From: Caldilineaceae bacterium
GTDB taxonomy: Bacteria > Chloroflexota > Anaerolineae > Caldilineales > Caldilineaceae
Assembly (NCBI GenBank): GCA_022821545.1
Contig: JAJEDJ010000038.1
Location: 1 to 64,000, forward strand
DNA: 64,000 nucleotides
Direction of reading: 5' to 3'
Shown: in pieces, positions 1 through 7,890 of the stretch
Layout of the letters: each line of letters starts with the position of its first letter
Position numbering within the stretch: the first letter of the stretch is position 1
Made by a program: the position numbers and the translations under genes
Notes under the pieces: model-generated
Databases searched by the model: none
What the model was told of the DNA's origin: nothing
What the model saw: the letters and a program-made list of their open reading frames with translations, nothing else

Positions 1-904
1 ACATGCCGGGCAGCCAGTTGCCGTCCATGACCATGGCGCGCTTGGCGTTGTTGAAGCCGCTGGAGGGATAGCCGGACCAGTAGCCCCACTGGTCTCTTAA
101 GGCCAGCATCTTGTCTATGCCCGGGTCGGTGTAGAACTGGGTGATGATGTCGAGGCCTTCTGCCCACGCTTCGGTGTCGAAAGTAAAGGTGCGCTTGTCT
201 TCGGAGATGTAGTTTTCGTCGAAGACGACGGGCCAGGCGATGACGGTGAAGCCGTAGGCGTCTTTGGGGTCGAATCCGGCCTGGGTAAGGTTGCCATCGT
301 CGTCGGATTGGAGGAGCATGCGGGACCACTCGAGCATTTCTGGCCAGCTTCTTGGGCCGACTTCGGGGTCGCCGCCAACTTCTTCGATGAGGTGTTTGTG
401 CCAGCAGATGGCGGGCATGGAGCCGCCTTCAAGGGCGGGGATGCCGTAGGTGACGCCGTCCCATTTGCCGTTGTCCCACTGTGAGCCGAGGTAGATGTCG
501 GGGTCGAAGTCGGGGGCGTTGGCGATGAGGTCGTCGAGCGGGAGCATGACGCCGCGCGCCATCAGCTCGGCGAAGCCGCCGATGTAGCGATGGTAGACGT
601 CGGGCGCGGTGCCGCCGGCGACGGCGGTCATTGTCTCCTCGGGGGATACGTGGAGGCGGATCATTTCGATGGAGATGTGTGTGCCCTTTTCGTCAAACAG
701 TTCGATGCAGGGCGTCCAGACGTCGCTATCACCACTGGTTTGCCAGCCGGACTGAACGGAGACGGTGACCGGTTCCATGGCAGTCTCCATGCCGCCGTCA
801 GCGGTGTCTTGGGTTACGGGCTGGCAAGCGGCAAGGAGAGCGGCCCCTCCCGTGGCTCCGGCGAGTGAAAGGAACTCTCTGCGGCTGAAACCTTGCTTTC
901 GCAT
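1..904 (-). CDS. ABC transporter solute-binding lipoprotein, family 1 (3' end outside window)
   Basis: Reading leftward from the ATG whose A is at 904, the frame stays open to the window edge (about 301 residues seen). The start has GGGAGGA about 10 nt upstream. The N-terminus reads MRKQGFSRREFLSLAG, a twin-arginine motif (SRREFL), followed by a lipobox LLAAC with Cys27, so the product is a Tat-exported surface lipoprotein. The mature part resembles sugar-binding proteins of the extracellular solute-binding family 1, including the typical early segment with TAVAGGTAPDV (candidate hinge region) and later GIPALEGG. Its permeases would lie to the left, outside the window. The substrate cannot be told; the class usually binds mono- or oligosaccharides. 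Confidence 0.85.
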   Translation of the reverse strand, partial: MRKQGFSRREFLSLAGATGGAALLAACQPVTQDTADGGMETAMEPVTVSVQSGWQTSGDSDVWTPCIELFDEKGTHISIEMIRLHVSPEETMTAVAGGTAPDVYHRYIGGFAELMARGVMLPLDDLIANAPDFDPDIYLGSQWDNGKWDGVTYGIPALEGGSMPAICWHKHLIEEVGGDPEVGPRSWPEMLEWSRMLLQSDDDGNLTQAGFDPKDAYGFTVIAWPVVFDENYISEDKRTFTFDTEAWAEGLDIITQFYTDPGIDKMLALRDQWGYWSGYPSSGFNNAKRAMVMDGNWLPGM

Positions 905-1182
905 GTTCTGTTTTCCTCCCGAGGTTCTTGAATAAGAGTAAGCAAAGTGAATGGGACAGGTGACAGATGCGGTCTCTGTCTTGATTCAAGCATAGGGTAT
1001 CACAGTTCAAGGAGAAAAAAAACTGATTCCGTTCTGTTCCTGTGGATTGCAGCAGTAGGCAGGGCGCAGACTCCGACCTCTTGTTTTCTCCGCTTACGAG
1101 GAGGGTCGCAAGAGAGCGGTTTCATGCTACACTAACTGCATTGTGTGGGCATATGACTCAATTTCAGGGGAGGAGAGAACCA

Positions 1183-2025
1183 ATGTCTGACCTGAGCGCG
1201 GCATCGCTTGACCACCGCTTGACAGAGGAAGAACGGCAGACCTTCAACGAGACCGGTATCATCTACGTCAGAAATGCCCTGTCGCCGGAGCAGGTGGAAC
1301 ATGGTGTCGAACTGACGGAACGGATCCACCAGGCAAAGTTGGCGGAGGGGCACGACCCTCGCACTGCCTTGTTCTACCCCAATTTCATCCCCGATGATCC
1401 CTATTTCACCGATCTAGTCGACTACGATAAGGTCCTACCAAAGGTATGGGGGATACTGGGCTGGAATATATTCCTATACCACGCGCACTTGATCGTGACG
1501 CCACCGAACGGTGAAGAGCCGAATGACAAGACATTCCGCTGGCATCAGGACAGCGGCCGCGTGAATGTGGAGATGGAGAGCCATCCGCGGCCGCGTCTGT
1601 CGCTGAAAGTGGCGTATTTTCTGTCGGATACGAGCGAGCCTGGGCGCGGCAACTTCTGGGTGGTGCCGCGGAGCCATGTGCGGGACACGATCGACAGGCC
1701 GGAGAGCGGAATCGGCCAGCCAAAGGGCGCGACGCCGGTGCTGGCCAAGCCGGGGGACGCAGTGTTTTTTGACCGCCGTCTCTGGCATACGGCCAGCCCG
1801 AACTGGTCGGACATCACGCGGCGGGTCCTGTTTTACGGCTACGGCTATCGCTGGCTGCGCACTAAGGATGACATGACGGTCGACCATCTGTGGGAGAGCG
1901 TCAGCCCGGTCCGCAGGCAGCTGTTGGGCTGGAGCGTGAATGCCAACGGCCGTTTTTCGCCGACGGACGAGGACGTGCCGCTGCGCATGTGGCTGAAGAA
2001 GCACAGCCCTGCGGAGGCGGAATAA
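1183..2025 (+). CDS. Phytanoyl-CoA dioxygenase family (Fe(II)/2-oxoglutarate oxygenase)
   Basis: 280 residues, the usual length for PhyH-family oxygenases. I chose the ATG at 1183 because GGGGAGGAG lies about 8 nt before it; the frame stays open upstream but the added residues look non-coding. The double-stranded beta-helix iron site is visible: HxD at His121-Gln-Asp123 (in RWHQDSG), the distal His202 (LWHTASPN), and Arg213/Arg214 (TRRVLFYG) positioned to bind 2-oxoglutarate. Known members hydroxylate a wide range of small molecules, so the substrate is open. The gene is isolated, with a divergent SBP gene on its left and 222 bp before the next gene. Expansion of this family is common in uncultured sponge and soil Chloroflexota and Poribacteria. 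Confidence 0.88.
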   Translation: MSDLSAASLDHRLTEEERQTFNETGIIYVRNALSPEQVEHGVELTERIHQAKLAEGHDPRTALFYPNFIPDDPYFTDLVDYDKVLPKVWGILGWNIFLYHAHLIVTPPNGEEPNDKTFRWHQDSGRVNVEMESHPRPRLSLKVAYFLSDTSEPGRGNFWVVPRSHVRDTIDRPESGIGQPKGATPVLAKPGDAVFFDRRLWHTASPNWSDITRRVLFYGYGYRWLRTKDDMTVDHLWESVSPVRRQLLGWSVNANGRFSPTDEDVPLRMWLKKHSPAEAE

Positions 2026-2145
2026 GTCTACAGTCCAAATTTCAGCCGACAATCGTCAGATTTTTCCGCATTCACGGCGAAATGGAGGGGCGGATCTGAC
2101 TTGCCTATTTTTGCTGGCAAGACAAATGCTCTCGTACTTACATTT

Positions 2146-2176
2146 CTATCTCGCTCATATGATAATATGGAGATAG
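2146..2176. repeat. Inverted repeat upstream of the NYN gene
   Basis: Arms CTATCTC (2146-2152) and GAGATAG (2170-2176) enclose an inner perfect pair CATAT (2156-2160) and ATATG (2165-2169) around a GATA loop, giving 12 base pairs with one 3-nt bulge. There is no T-run, so it does not look like a terminator. It lies about 70 bp before the NYN gene and overlaps a possible -10 hexamer GATAAT (2161-2166), so an operator or 5' leader hairpin is possible. This is inference only. Confidence 0.4.
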
Positions 2177-2247
2177 CGTGAGTCAGTCATAAGACTTGGT
2201 GACCAGAGAACGTTTCTGGCCGGATAGACGTCTAGAGGCAGGTTTAC

Positions 2248-2874
2248 ATGGACAGCGTATTCATCTATTGGGATAACTCGAATATCTTCCACGAGGCGCA
2301 ACGCTTGGCAGAAGAAAAGGGGGAAGGTCCAAATGCGCGCTACCGCGTTCGTATTCACTTCGACCACATGCTGCGCTTGGCGCATGCCGACCGCCCCTTG
2401 AAGAAGGCCTTAGCCGCTGGCTCAGTCCCGCCGGAAATGCGTCAGTTATGGAACCGCATGGAAAACAGAGGAGTTGAGGTTCACCTGTTCGACCGCGGCA
2501 CGCCAGAGCGTGGAGAACAGGAGATGCCTGACCGACTTCTGCAGTTGCGGATGCTGGAAGATGCACTGGATTACAACGGCGACCCCGGCATCGTAGTTAT
2601 GTTGACGGGCGATGGCGCGGGCTATCTTGAAGGTGCAGGTTTCCACAGTACTTTGGAACGCATGCACAAGCGCAGCTGGCGCGTGGAGATCTTGTCCTGG
2701 GCGCATTCATGTAACCAGAGAATGCGCGAATGGGCTGAAGAGAATGGTGCATTTGTTGCTCTAGACGACTTTTACGAGGCCATTACCTTTATGGAACCGT
2801 CAAGGCCTGGGTTCGAATTGGCGCCGGCGCGTGATGCCGCAGAGTTGGACTTGTCAAAACGAACTATGGCTTGA
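2248..2874 (+). CDS. NYN-domain (PIN-like) ribonuclease-like protein
   Basis: 208 residues. The opening MDSVFIYWDNSNIF matches the first strand of NYN domains, with Asp9-Asn-Ser-Asn12 supplying the first acidic and amide positions. Further acidic positions follow in DRLLQLRMLEDALD and in VVMLTGDGAGYLEG, a typical NYN segment. The C-terminal strand-helix VEILSWAHSCNQRMREWAE with FVALDDFY completes the fold. NYN proteins are metal-dependent RNases of the PIN-like superfamily, often of unknown target. The gene stands alone, convergent with the AraC gene; a hairpin sits in its 5' region. Fold assignment is strong; RNase activity is inferred from the family. Confidence 0.8.
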   Translation: MDSVFIYWDNSNIFHEAQRLAEEKGEGPNARYRVRIHFDHMLRLAHADRPLKKALAAGSVPPEMRQLWNRMENRGVEVHLFDRGTPERGEQEMPDRLLQLRMLEDALDYNGDPGIVVMLTGDGAGYLEGAGFHSTLERMHKRSWRVEILSWAHSCNQRMREWAEENGAFVALDDFYEAITFMEPSRPGFELAPARDAAELDLSKRTMA

Positions 2875-2910
2875 CTAACAGAAACTTCGTTGCGGATCCA
2901 GGATGCGAAG

Positions 2911-3010
2911 GAATGAAGGGAGTCGAGGGAACCCTTCGCCCATTTGTTTGGCGGCGAAGAGTCCCTCTTTTCGTACCAGCCCAGATAAGAGGTTGTCCCT
3001 CTTAGCTCGA
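2911..3010. terminator. Two small hairpins in the convergent gap, possible weak terminators
   Basis: Between the convergent NYN and AraC genes there are two stems: GAAGGG (2915-2920) with CCCTTC (2932-2937), and TAAGAGG (2986-2992) with CCTCTTA (2998-3004) around a 5-nt loop. Neither is followed by a clear T-run on either strand, so terminator function is a guess from position. Confidence 0.25.
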
Positions 3011-3023
3011 TGCACTGTCGCGC

Positions 3024-4424
3024 CTACTTGTAGGGCCAGGCGATTTCGAGGAACGGTTCATCCATGCCTGCTTCCTTGTCCATTGGTTTGGTGACGTACT
3101 CCTCACGCGGGGAGTCGGCGACCTGGTGGCCGTTCTCTTCGATCCATTTGTATACGGCGTCGTAGTAGCCCAGTATCTCCGGGAAGTGGGCCTGGCGCAG
3201 AATTAGCGAGGTGTAGGCGATGGAGCCGCCGGGCAGGGTTGCGCTCTTGATATCGCCGCTGACGGGGGGAACGGTTTTGACGGGGATGCCGACTTCGACC
3301 GGCCCGTTTTTCTCCTCGCCGACTTCGCCGTGGTAGATAGCGACGGGCTTGCCGTCCCGTTCAACGCCCGTTTCGACGATCAACGCTGCAATTTGCTCGT
3401 AGGATTCGTGCAGGTGGTCGTGGAGCTCGTTGATGTTGACATGGCGGGTGATGCTGAGCATGCGGCGGTCCGGCTGTTCTCTTGTCCTGACTGTGGGGGA
3501 CATCTGTGTCTCCTTTTTTTGCAGCTCGTATAGCGAGCCTTTGACGGGTACGTAGAAGGCGATCGGTTTGTCCTGTGGGGGGCGAAGGCCGGGAGGGTCT
3601 GCGCTTTCTGCATAGGGCGGCGCGTCGCGCAGGCTCATTTCGCTTTGAGGCAGCCAGCATTTGTAGATGGCCTGCCACATGGCATCGCGGCGACTACCGT
3701 GGTGGTGAAAGACGGCGTAGAGTCCGCCCGCCAGATGCTGGACGCCGACCGGTTCGCGCGCTTGGATTGAAGCGTTCTCTTCCAAAAGAATGCCGGCATC
3801 GACCCGCATCTTGTCGCTTTCGGTTTCGCCCTCGCTGGGACGGTCGCGGCGGACCTGTACGTAGGAGGGTGGTTCGAACGGGTCGATGGCGGGGGCTGCC
3901 TCCCCGGCAATGCCGGCGTGTTGCCTTAGCGTTGCCCAGACGGTTTCGCTGTCCGCTTCTGCGCCGACGCAGGCAATGTAGACCAGCTCGTGACCGGGCC
4001 GCTGGCGGATCTCAGGCTGCAGCAGAAGCGGTTCCCAGTTGGTTGCGTAAAGTCTGGGTCGCCGCAGCCTGCGGAAGGCGCGGGGGCTGAGCTGGAAGCG
4101 TCTCTTGAAGGCGCGGCCAAATGCGGCAGGGGTCTCGTAGCCGGCTGCCAGGGCGATCAGCGTCACCGCTTCGCTGCTGAGGATGAGGCGGCGGGCCGCC
4201 CATTCGAGGCGGATGCGGCGCACGTAGTCGCTGGTTGTCTCGCGTAGATAGGCGGCGAAGATACGGTGGAAATAGTAGGGCGAGAAGCCGGCCACGTCGG
4301 CCAGCGTCTCGACCGTCAACGGCGTGTCGATATTCTCCTGGATGTGGAGGAGGACGGCGTTGAGCCGCTCACGATGGTGGAGGATCGTCTCCTCACGGGT
4401 CTGCACTGCCTGTTGGGTATTCAT
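3024..4424 (-). CDS. AraC-family regulator with two GyrI-like effector domains
   Basis: 466 residues. An N-terminal AraC double helix-turn-helix spans about residues 18-122 (LADVAGFSPYYFHRIF and IALAAGYETPAAFGRAFKRRF). A first GyrI-like small-molecule-binding domain follows at about 136-300, with the hallmark GLYAVFHHHGSRRDAMWQAIY and IAFYVPVK end strand. A second GyrI-like domain fills 308-466 (DRRMLSITRHVN; GEVGEEKNGPVEVGIPV; YKWIEENG). The usual architecture has one such domain (about 280-300 residues), so this looks like a fusion of a Rob/BmrR-type regulator with a stand-alone GyrI-like protein. The second domain begins with Met308, which has its own ribosome site (see 3503-3515). The gene is divergent from the enolase-superfamily gene and could regulate it. 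Ligand unknown. Confidence 0.85.
   Translation of the reverse strand: MNTQQAVQTREETILHHRERLNAVLLHIQENIDTPLTVETLADVAGFSPYYFHRIFAAYLRETTSDYVRRIRLEWAARRLILSSEAVTLIALAAGYETPAAFGRAFKRRFQLSPRAFRRLRRPRLYATNWEPLLLQPEIRQRPGHELVYIACVGAEADSETVWATLRQHAGIAGEAAPAIDPFEPPSYVQVRRDRPSEGETESDKMRVDAGILLEENASIQAREPVGVQHLAGGLYAVFHHHGSRRDAMWQAIYKCWLPQSEMSLRDAPPYAESADPPGLRPPQDKPIAFYVPVKGSLYELQKKETQMSPTVRTREQPDRRMLSITRHVNINELHDHLHESYEQIAALIVETGVERDGKPVAIYHGEVGEEKNGPVEVGIPVKTVPPVSGDIKSATLPGGSIAYTSLILRQAHFPEILGYYDAVYKWIEENGHQVADSPREEYVTKPMDKEAGMDEPFLEIAWPYK
3503..3515 (-). promoter_or_regulatory. Internal Shine-Dalgarno and ATG inside the AraC-GyrI gene
   Basis: On the minus strand AAGGAG (3515 to 3510) is followed six bases later by ATG (3503), in frame with the long gene and exactly where the second GyrI-like domain begins. 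A run of seven A (minus strand, 3520-3514) lies just upstream. The site could start a separate 159-residue GyrI-like protein. Confidence 0.5.
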
Positions 4425-4430
4425 GCGGCC

Positions 4431-4436
4431 AGTATA
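4431..4436 (-). promoter_or_regulatory. Candidate -10 element giving a leaderless AraC transcript
   Basis: TATACT on the minus strand ends 7 nt before the AraC-gene ATG (4424), so transcription would start at or next to the A of the start codon. No good -35 was found and no Shine-Dalgarno precedes the ATG, which fits leaderless translation. Inference from spacing only. Confidence 0.35.
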
Positions 4437-4564
4437 GCAGAATGGTATTGGCCGAACTATCCCGTTCTTGCTATTTCAGCCTGCTTCTTGCCTTCTTCGA
4501 ATGAAATAATCATCGAGCGCACGGAACGCCTGCGGCTGCGCGCAAATCAGAGGAGGACTCTTCG

Positions 4565-5728
4565 ATGCAAATTACAGCAGTTACGCCGATTGTGATGGAC
4601 GCCGGCTGGCGCAACTGGATCCTCGTGAAGGTTGAAACGGACGAGGGCATCACCGGCTGGGGCGAGTGCAGCGACCAGGCCGTGAACGGTGTGGCAGGCG
4701 CGGTTCGCGACCTGACGCCTGTCGTGATGGGCCGCGATCCGAGGGCGTTTCAGCAGCGCTGGTGGGATATGTACCGGGCATTTCAGTCGAGCCCGGGCGG
4801 CATTGGGGCCAAGGCGATAGCGGGCATCGAGCTTGCGCTGGTGGACATTGCGGCGCGGGCGCGGGACTGCTCGGTGGTCGAGCTCTTCGGCGGGCCGACG
4901 CGGGAGAGTGTACGCGTTTACTGGTCGCACTGCGGGACGAGCCGGATCCGCGTGCATGAGCTGATGGGTACGCCGCCGCTGCGTTCTATGGAAGACGTGG
5001 CTGCGCTGGGGCGGGAGGTCGTCTCGAAGGGATTCACCGCGCTGAAGACGAACATCCTGTTTCCGGGCGATCCTGGCTCGGTCTACTTTCCGGGAAGGGA
5101 TCCGGGAGGGGCAACCGATCAGGTGGCGTCAAACGAACTGGTCGACCACATCGTCACCCAGATGGGCACGTTCCGCGACGCCGTCGGACCCCAGTTCGAT
5201 CTGCTGCTGGACCTGAACTTCAACTTCAAGCCGGAAAGCTGTCTGGAGATCGCACGCGCGCTGGAATCGCTGCATCTGATGTGGCTGGAGATCGATCTGT
5301 ATGAACCCGGGGCGCTGGCGGAGGTGCGGCGCAAGACGAGCACGCGCATCTGCACCGGCGAGACACTTTACTATGAGCGCCAGTATCTCCCCTATCTGCA
5401 GGCGCGGGCGTCAGATTATCTGATGATAGACGTGCCCTGGAACGGCTTTGCGCCTTCGAAGCGGGTGGGAGAGTTGGCGCAGACCTTCCAGATGAACATC
5501 GCGCCGCACAACTACTACAGTCATCTCTCGTCCTTCATCAGCGCCAGCCTGTGCGCGGTCCTGCCCAACGTGAAAATCATGGAAATCGACATTGACGACG
5601 TGCCCTGGAAGGACGAAATGGTGACGAACGTGCCGGAGATCATCGACGGCCGGATGACCACCCCGTCCGGTCCGGGCTGGGGCGTCGATATTGTGGAAGA
5701 GGTTCTGCACGCGCATCCGCTGGCGTAG
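4565..5728 (+). CDS. Mandelate racemase / muconate lactonizing enzyme (enolase superfamily) sugar-acid dehydratase-like
   Basis: 387 residues, full length. The N-terminal capping domain (about 1-125) includes ITGWGECSD; the barrel follows. Metal ligands are Asp216 (LLLDLNFN), Glu242 (MWLEIDLYEP) and Glu266 (ICTGETLY). His315 and His320 (NIAPHNYYSH) sit where the mandelate-racemase subgroup carries its general-base His on strand 7, and Lys161 (ALKTNILFPG) lies on the second barrel strand. This pattern suits acid-sugar dehydratases such as galactonate dehydratases, but the subgroup is too functionally mixed to name a substrate. GGAGGA sits just before the ATG. It is divergent from the AraC gene, and the next gene is convergent after 11 bp. 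Confidence 0.85.
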   Translation: MQITAVTPIVMDAGWRNWILVKVETDEGITGWGECSDQAVNGVAGAVRDLTPVVMGRDPRAFQQRWWDMYRAFQSSPGGIGAKAIAGIELALVDIAARARDCSVVELFGGPTRESVRVYWSHCGTSRIRVHELMGTPPLRSMEDVAALGREVVSKGFTALKTNILFPGDPGSVYFPGRDPGGATDQVASNELVDHIVTQMGTFRDAVGPQFDLLLDLNFNFKPESCLEIARALESLHLMWLEIDLYEPGALAEVRRKTSTRICTGETLYYERQYLPYLQARASDYLMIDVPWNGFAPSKRVGELAQTFQMNIAPHNYYSHLSSFISASLCAVLPNVKIMEIDIDDVPWKDEMVTNVPEIIDGRMTTPSGPGWGVDIVEEVLHAHPLA

Positions 5729-5739
5729 GACCCGGCCTC

Positions 5740-6960
5740 TCAGCGCGAATCCGTGTCCGGCAAGGTGATGCGAATAACCTCGCCCACGATCGTAGTAGGC
5801 CCGTCGGGGCCGGGGATAGGGCGGTTGGGTGTGCCCTGACCGGTTGAAATGTAGATTTCAGCTGGCGAGACGAGGGTGATGTTGGTGGGCATGTCGAGAC
5901 CCGCCGCGACGACGTATTCATCGCTGCCGTCAGGTGCGTAGCGGGTGACGCGTCCGGTGAAGCGGAGGTAGCCGCCATGTAGCGCTGGCTGGTCGGGGTC
6001 GAAGAGATCGTGTGTGGGTTCAATCGGGTCGGCGGCACCACTGGTCATTTCCACGACATAGATGTTGCCATCGTCGTCGACCGCCACGTCGATTGCGGTT
6101 GTCAGGCCAAGGACAACGTCTTCGATGGCGCCATTTTCGGGGTCTACGCGCACGATCACGCTGTCCCCTGGAACGAAGGCGATAGTCTCGCCTTCGACGA
6201 CGAGGGAGCCGGTGAAGAGAGCCACCAGCAAGTCGCCGTTACGCGGGTCGACGGCCACCCCGGTGGGCACCGACTGTTGACCGCTGGCGAGTGCGCCGAA
6301 CTGTGTGACCTTGTGGCGGTTACCGTCGGCGATAGTGATAACGGAGAGAGCGTTGGCCGTACTTTCGGCGACATAGATTTGGGAATGATCGCGCGAAAAG
6401 GCGGTGCCTGTCATGTTGCTCAGCGAGGAGAGATTGCGCCCCATGCGTTTGTACGGGCTGATCTCGTAGAGGCCGATGCGATCATGGCCGCCGTCAACGC
6501 TGAGATAGAGGTGACCGTCAGTGTGGTGCAGCAGATCGCCGGCGCCGCTGACCTCATCGCGCCAGGTGGAGTATTCACTTAGCGCGTTGTAGGTGGGCAG
6601 GTGTCGAAACCAGAAAGTGCGTTCACCTTCATCGCTGAAATCGCCGTCGTTGTTTATGTCGTGGAAGTGGGTGAGTTTGCCGCTCCACTCTTGGGGATCA
6701 ACGGCATTCCGGCCGCTGCCCGCCTCCGCCACCAACAGCGAACCGTCCGACAGGACAACCACGCCGCGAGGATTGGCCAGCCCGGTCAGGACGGTCTCGA
6801 TGAGCGGGCCTTGCTGAGCCGCAGCGCCCGCTTCGGAGCTGTTCCTTTCGGCATCAGGCGCTGCTGTTGGATTCAGGCTGGCCCTGCAAGAGAGAACGAA
6901 AGCGGCAAGGAGCGCCGCGACGGCCGTGAGAAGTACGAAAAAACGTCGTTGTTTTAACAC
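5740..6960 (-). CDS. ScyD/ScyE-family beta-propeller lipoprotein
   Basis: 406 residues. The first 24 residues are a signal peptide ending in the lipobox FVLSC (Cys25), so the protein is probably anchored outside the membrane. The mature part opens with VLTGLANPRGVVVLSDGSLLVAEAG, the first blade of an NHL/SMP-30-like propeller as in ScyD/ScyE-family proteins, with later blades such as PTGVAVDPRNGDLLVALF and IDVAVDDDGNIYVVEM. Residues 101-111 (DINNDGDFSDE) look like an EF-hand or dockerin-type calcium loop. The function of the family outside scytonemin clusters is unknown. It is last in a possible minus-strand operon (8853 to 5740), 25 bp after the fumarylacetoacetate-hydrolase-like gene. Confidence 0.8.
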   Translation of the reverse strand: MLKQRRFFVLLTAVAALLAAFVLSCRASLNPTAAPDAERNSSEAGAAAQQGPLIETVLTGLANPRGVVVLSDGSLLVAEAGSGRNAVDPQEWSGKLTHFHDINNDGDFSDEGERTFWFRHLPTYNALSEYSTWRDEVSGAGDLLHHTDGHLYLSVDGGHDRIGLYEISPYKRMGRNLSSLSNMTGTAFSRDHSQIYVAESTANALSVITIADGNRHKVTQFGALASGQQSVPTGVAVDPRNGDLLVALFTGSLVVEGETIAFVPGDSVIVRVDPENGAIEDVVLGLTTAIDVAVDDDGNIYVVEMTSGAADPIEPTHDLFDPDQPALHGGYLRFTGRVTRYAPDGSDEYVVAAGLDMPTNITLVSPAEIYISTGQGTPNRPIPGPDGPTTIVGEVIRITLPDTDSR

Positions 6961-6966
6961 ATTAGA

Positions 6967-6981
6967 AGCCTTGCGAAGGCT
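6967..6981. repeat. Short perfect hairpin in the intergenic gap
   Basis: AGCCTT (6967-6972) and AAGGCT (6976-6981) around GCG. It fills most of the 25 bp between the stop of the 6986-7792 gene and the start of the 5740-6960 gene, and could affect access to that start. No T-run follows. Confidence 0.3.
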
Positions 6982-6985
6982 GGGT

Positions 6986-7792
6986 TCACACCATGCGGCA
7001 GGTGTTCTCCAAGCGACCCAGTTTTTCGATCTCGATGACGACGGTATCGCCGTCCTTCATCCAGACCTTGGGGTCGCGGCCCATGCCCACGCCGTGGGGC
7101 GTGCCGGTGAGGATTACGTCGCCGGGCTCAAGGGTGAAGGCATTGGAGCTGAACTCGATCAGCTCGGCGACGCCGAAGATCATCTCGCGGGTGTTGCTCT
7201 CCTGCATGACTTCACCATTGAGGAGGCAGCGGATATCGAGGACCTGGGGATCGGGTACCTCGTCGGCGGTAACGAAGGCGGGGCCGATGGGGCAGAAAGT
7301 GTCCAGGCTCTTGCCGCGGATCCATTGGGGGTCGCCCAATTGGAGATCGCGGGCGCTGACGTCGTTGGAGCAGGTGTAACCGGCGACGTAGTCAAGCGCG
7401 TCGTCGCGGCTGACATGGCGGGCGGTCTTGCCGATGACGGCGGCCAGTTCAGCTTCGAAGTCGACCTCGGCGGTGAGTTGCGGGCTCCAGACGATCTCGT
7501 CACCGGGGCCGACGATGCTGGTCGTGAACTTGGTGAAGATGACCGGGCGGTCGGGGGGCGGCGTGTTGGTCTCGCGGCAGTGGTCCAGGTAGTTCAGGCC
7601 GATGGCGACGATCTTGCCGGGCCGGTCCATTGGACTGAGGAGGTCTACGCTGCCCCGGTCGACGGAGTCGGTGACGGTGCCGGTTTTGCCGGCGAGGATA
7701 TCGCACCAGGTGGCGTCGGTGACTTCGATTGTGTCGCCGCTGGCGACGCCGTAGACTGTCTTTCCGTTATGCTCAAAGCGCAACCATCTCAT
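6986..7792 (-). CDS. Fumarylacetoacetate hydrolase (FAH) family protein
   Basis: 268 residues, usual length for the FAH/5-carboxymethyl-2-hydroxymuconate isomerase superfamily. Metal-binding acids are visible: Glu113 and Glu115 (DFEAELAAVIGK) and Asp144 (CSNDVSARDLQ). The substrate-loop signature ILTGTPHGVGMGR is intact. Members hydrolyse C-C bonds of, or decarboxylate, beta-keto acids such as acylpyruvates and 2,4-diketo-3-deoxy sugar acids. GGAGGAG lies about 8 nt before the ATG. Between an epimerase and a ScyD-like gene on the same strand, a role in deoxy-sugar-acid breakdown is plausible, perhaps using products of the neighbouring enolase-superfamily enzyme. That link is inference. Confidence 0.87.
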   Translation of the reverse strand: MRWLRFEHNGKTVYGVASGDTIEVTDATWCDILAGKTGTVTDSVDRGSVDLLSPMDRPGKIVAIGLNYLDHCRETNTPPPDRPVIFTKFTTSIVGPGDEIVWSPQLTAEVDFEAELAAVIGKTARHVSRDDALDYVAGYTCSNDVSARDLQLGDPQWIRGKSLDTFCPIGPAFVTADEVPDPQVLDIRCLLNGEVMQESNTREMIFGVAELIEFSSNAFTLEPGDVILTGTPHGVGMGRDPKVWMKDGDTVVIEIEKLGRLENTCRMV

Positions 7793-7890
7793 CTGTTCTG
7801 CTCCTCCGCGAATTGGCTTGAATGGGTCTGTTTTCGGTGGATGAGCCCCTGCCGGTTGGAGCGGGATGCCCGGCCCGGATGGGGCAACGG

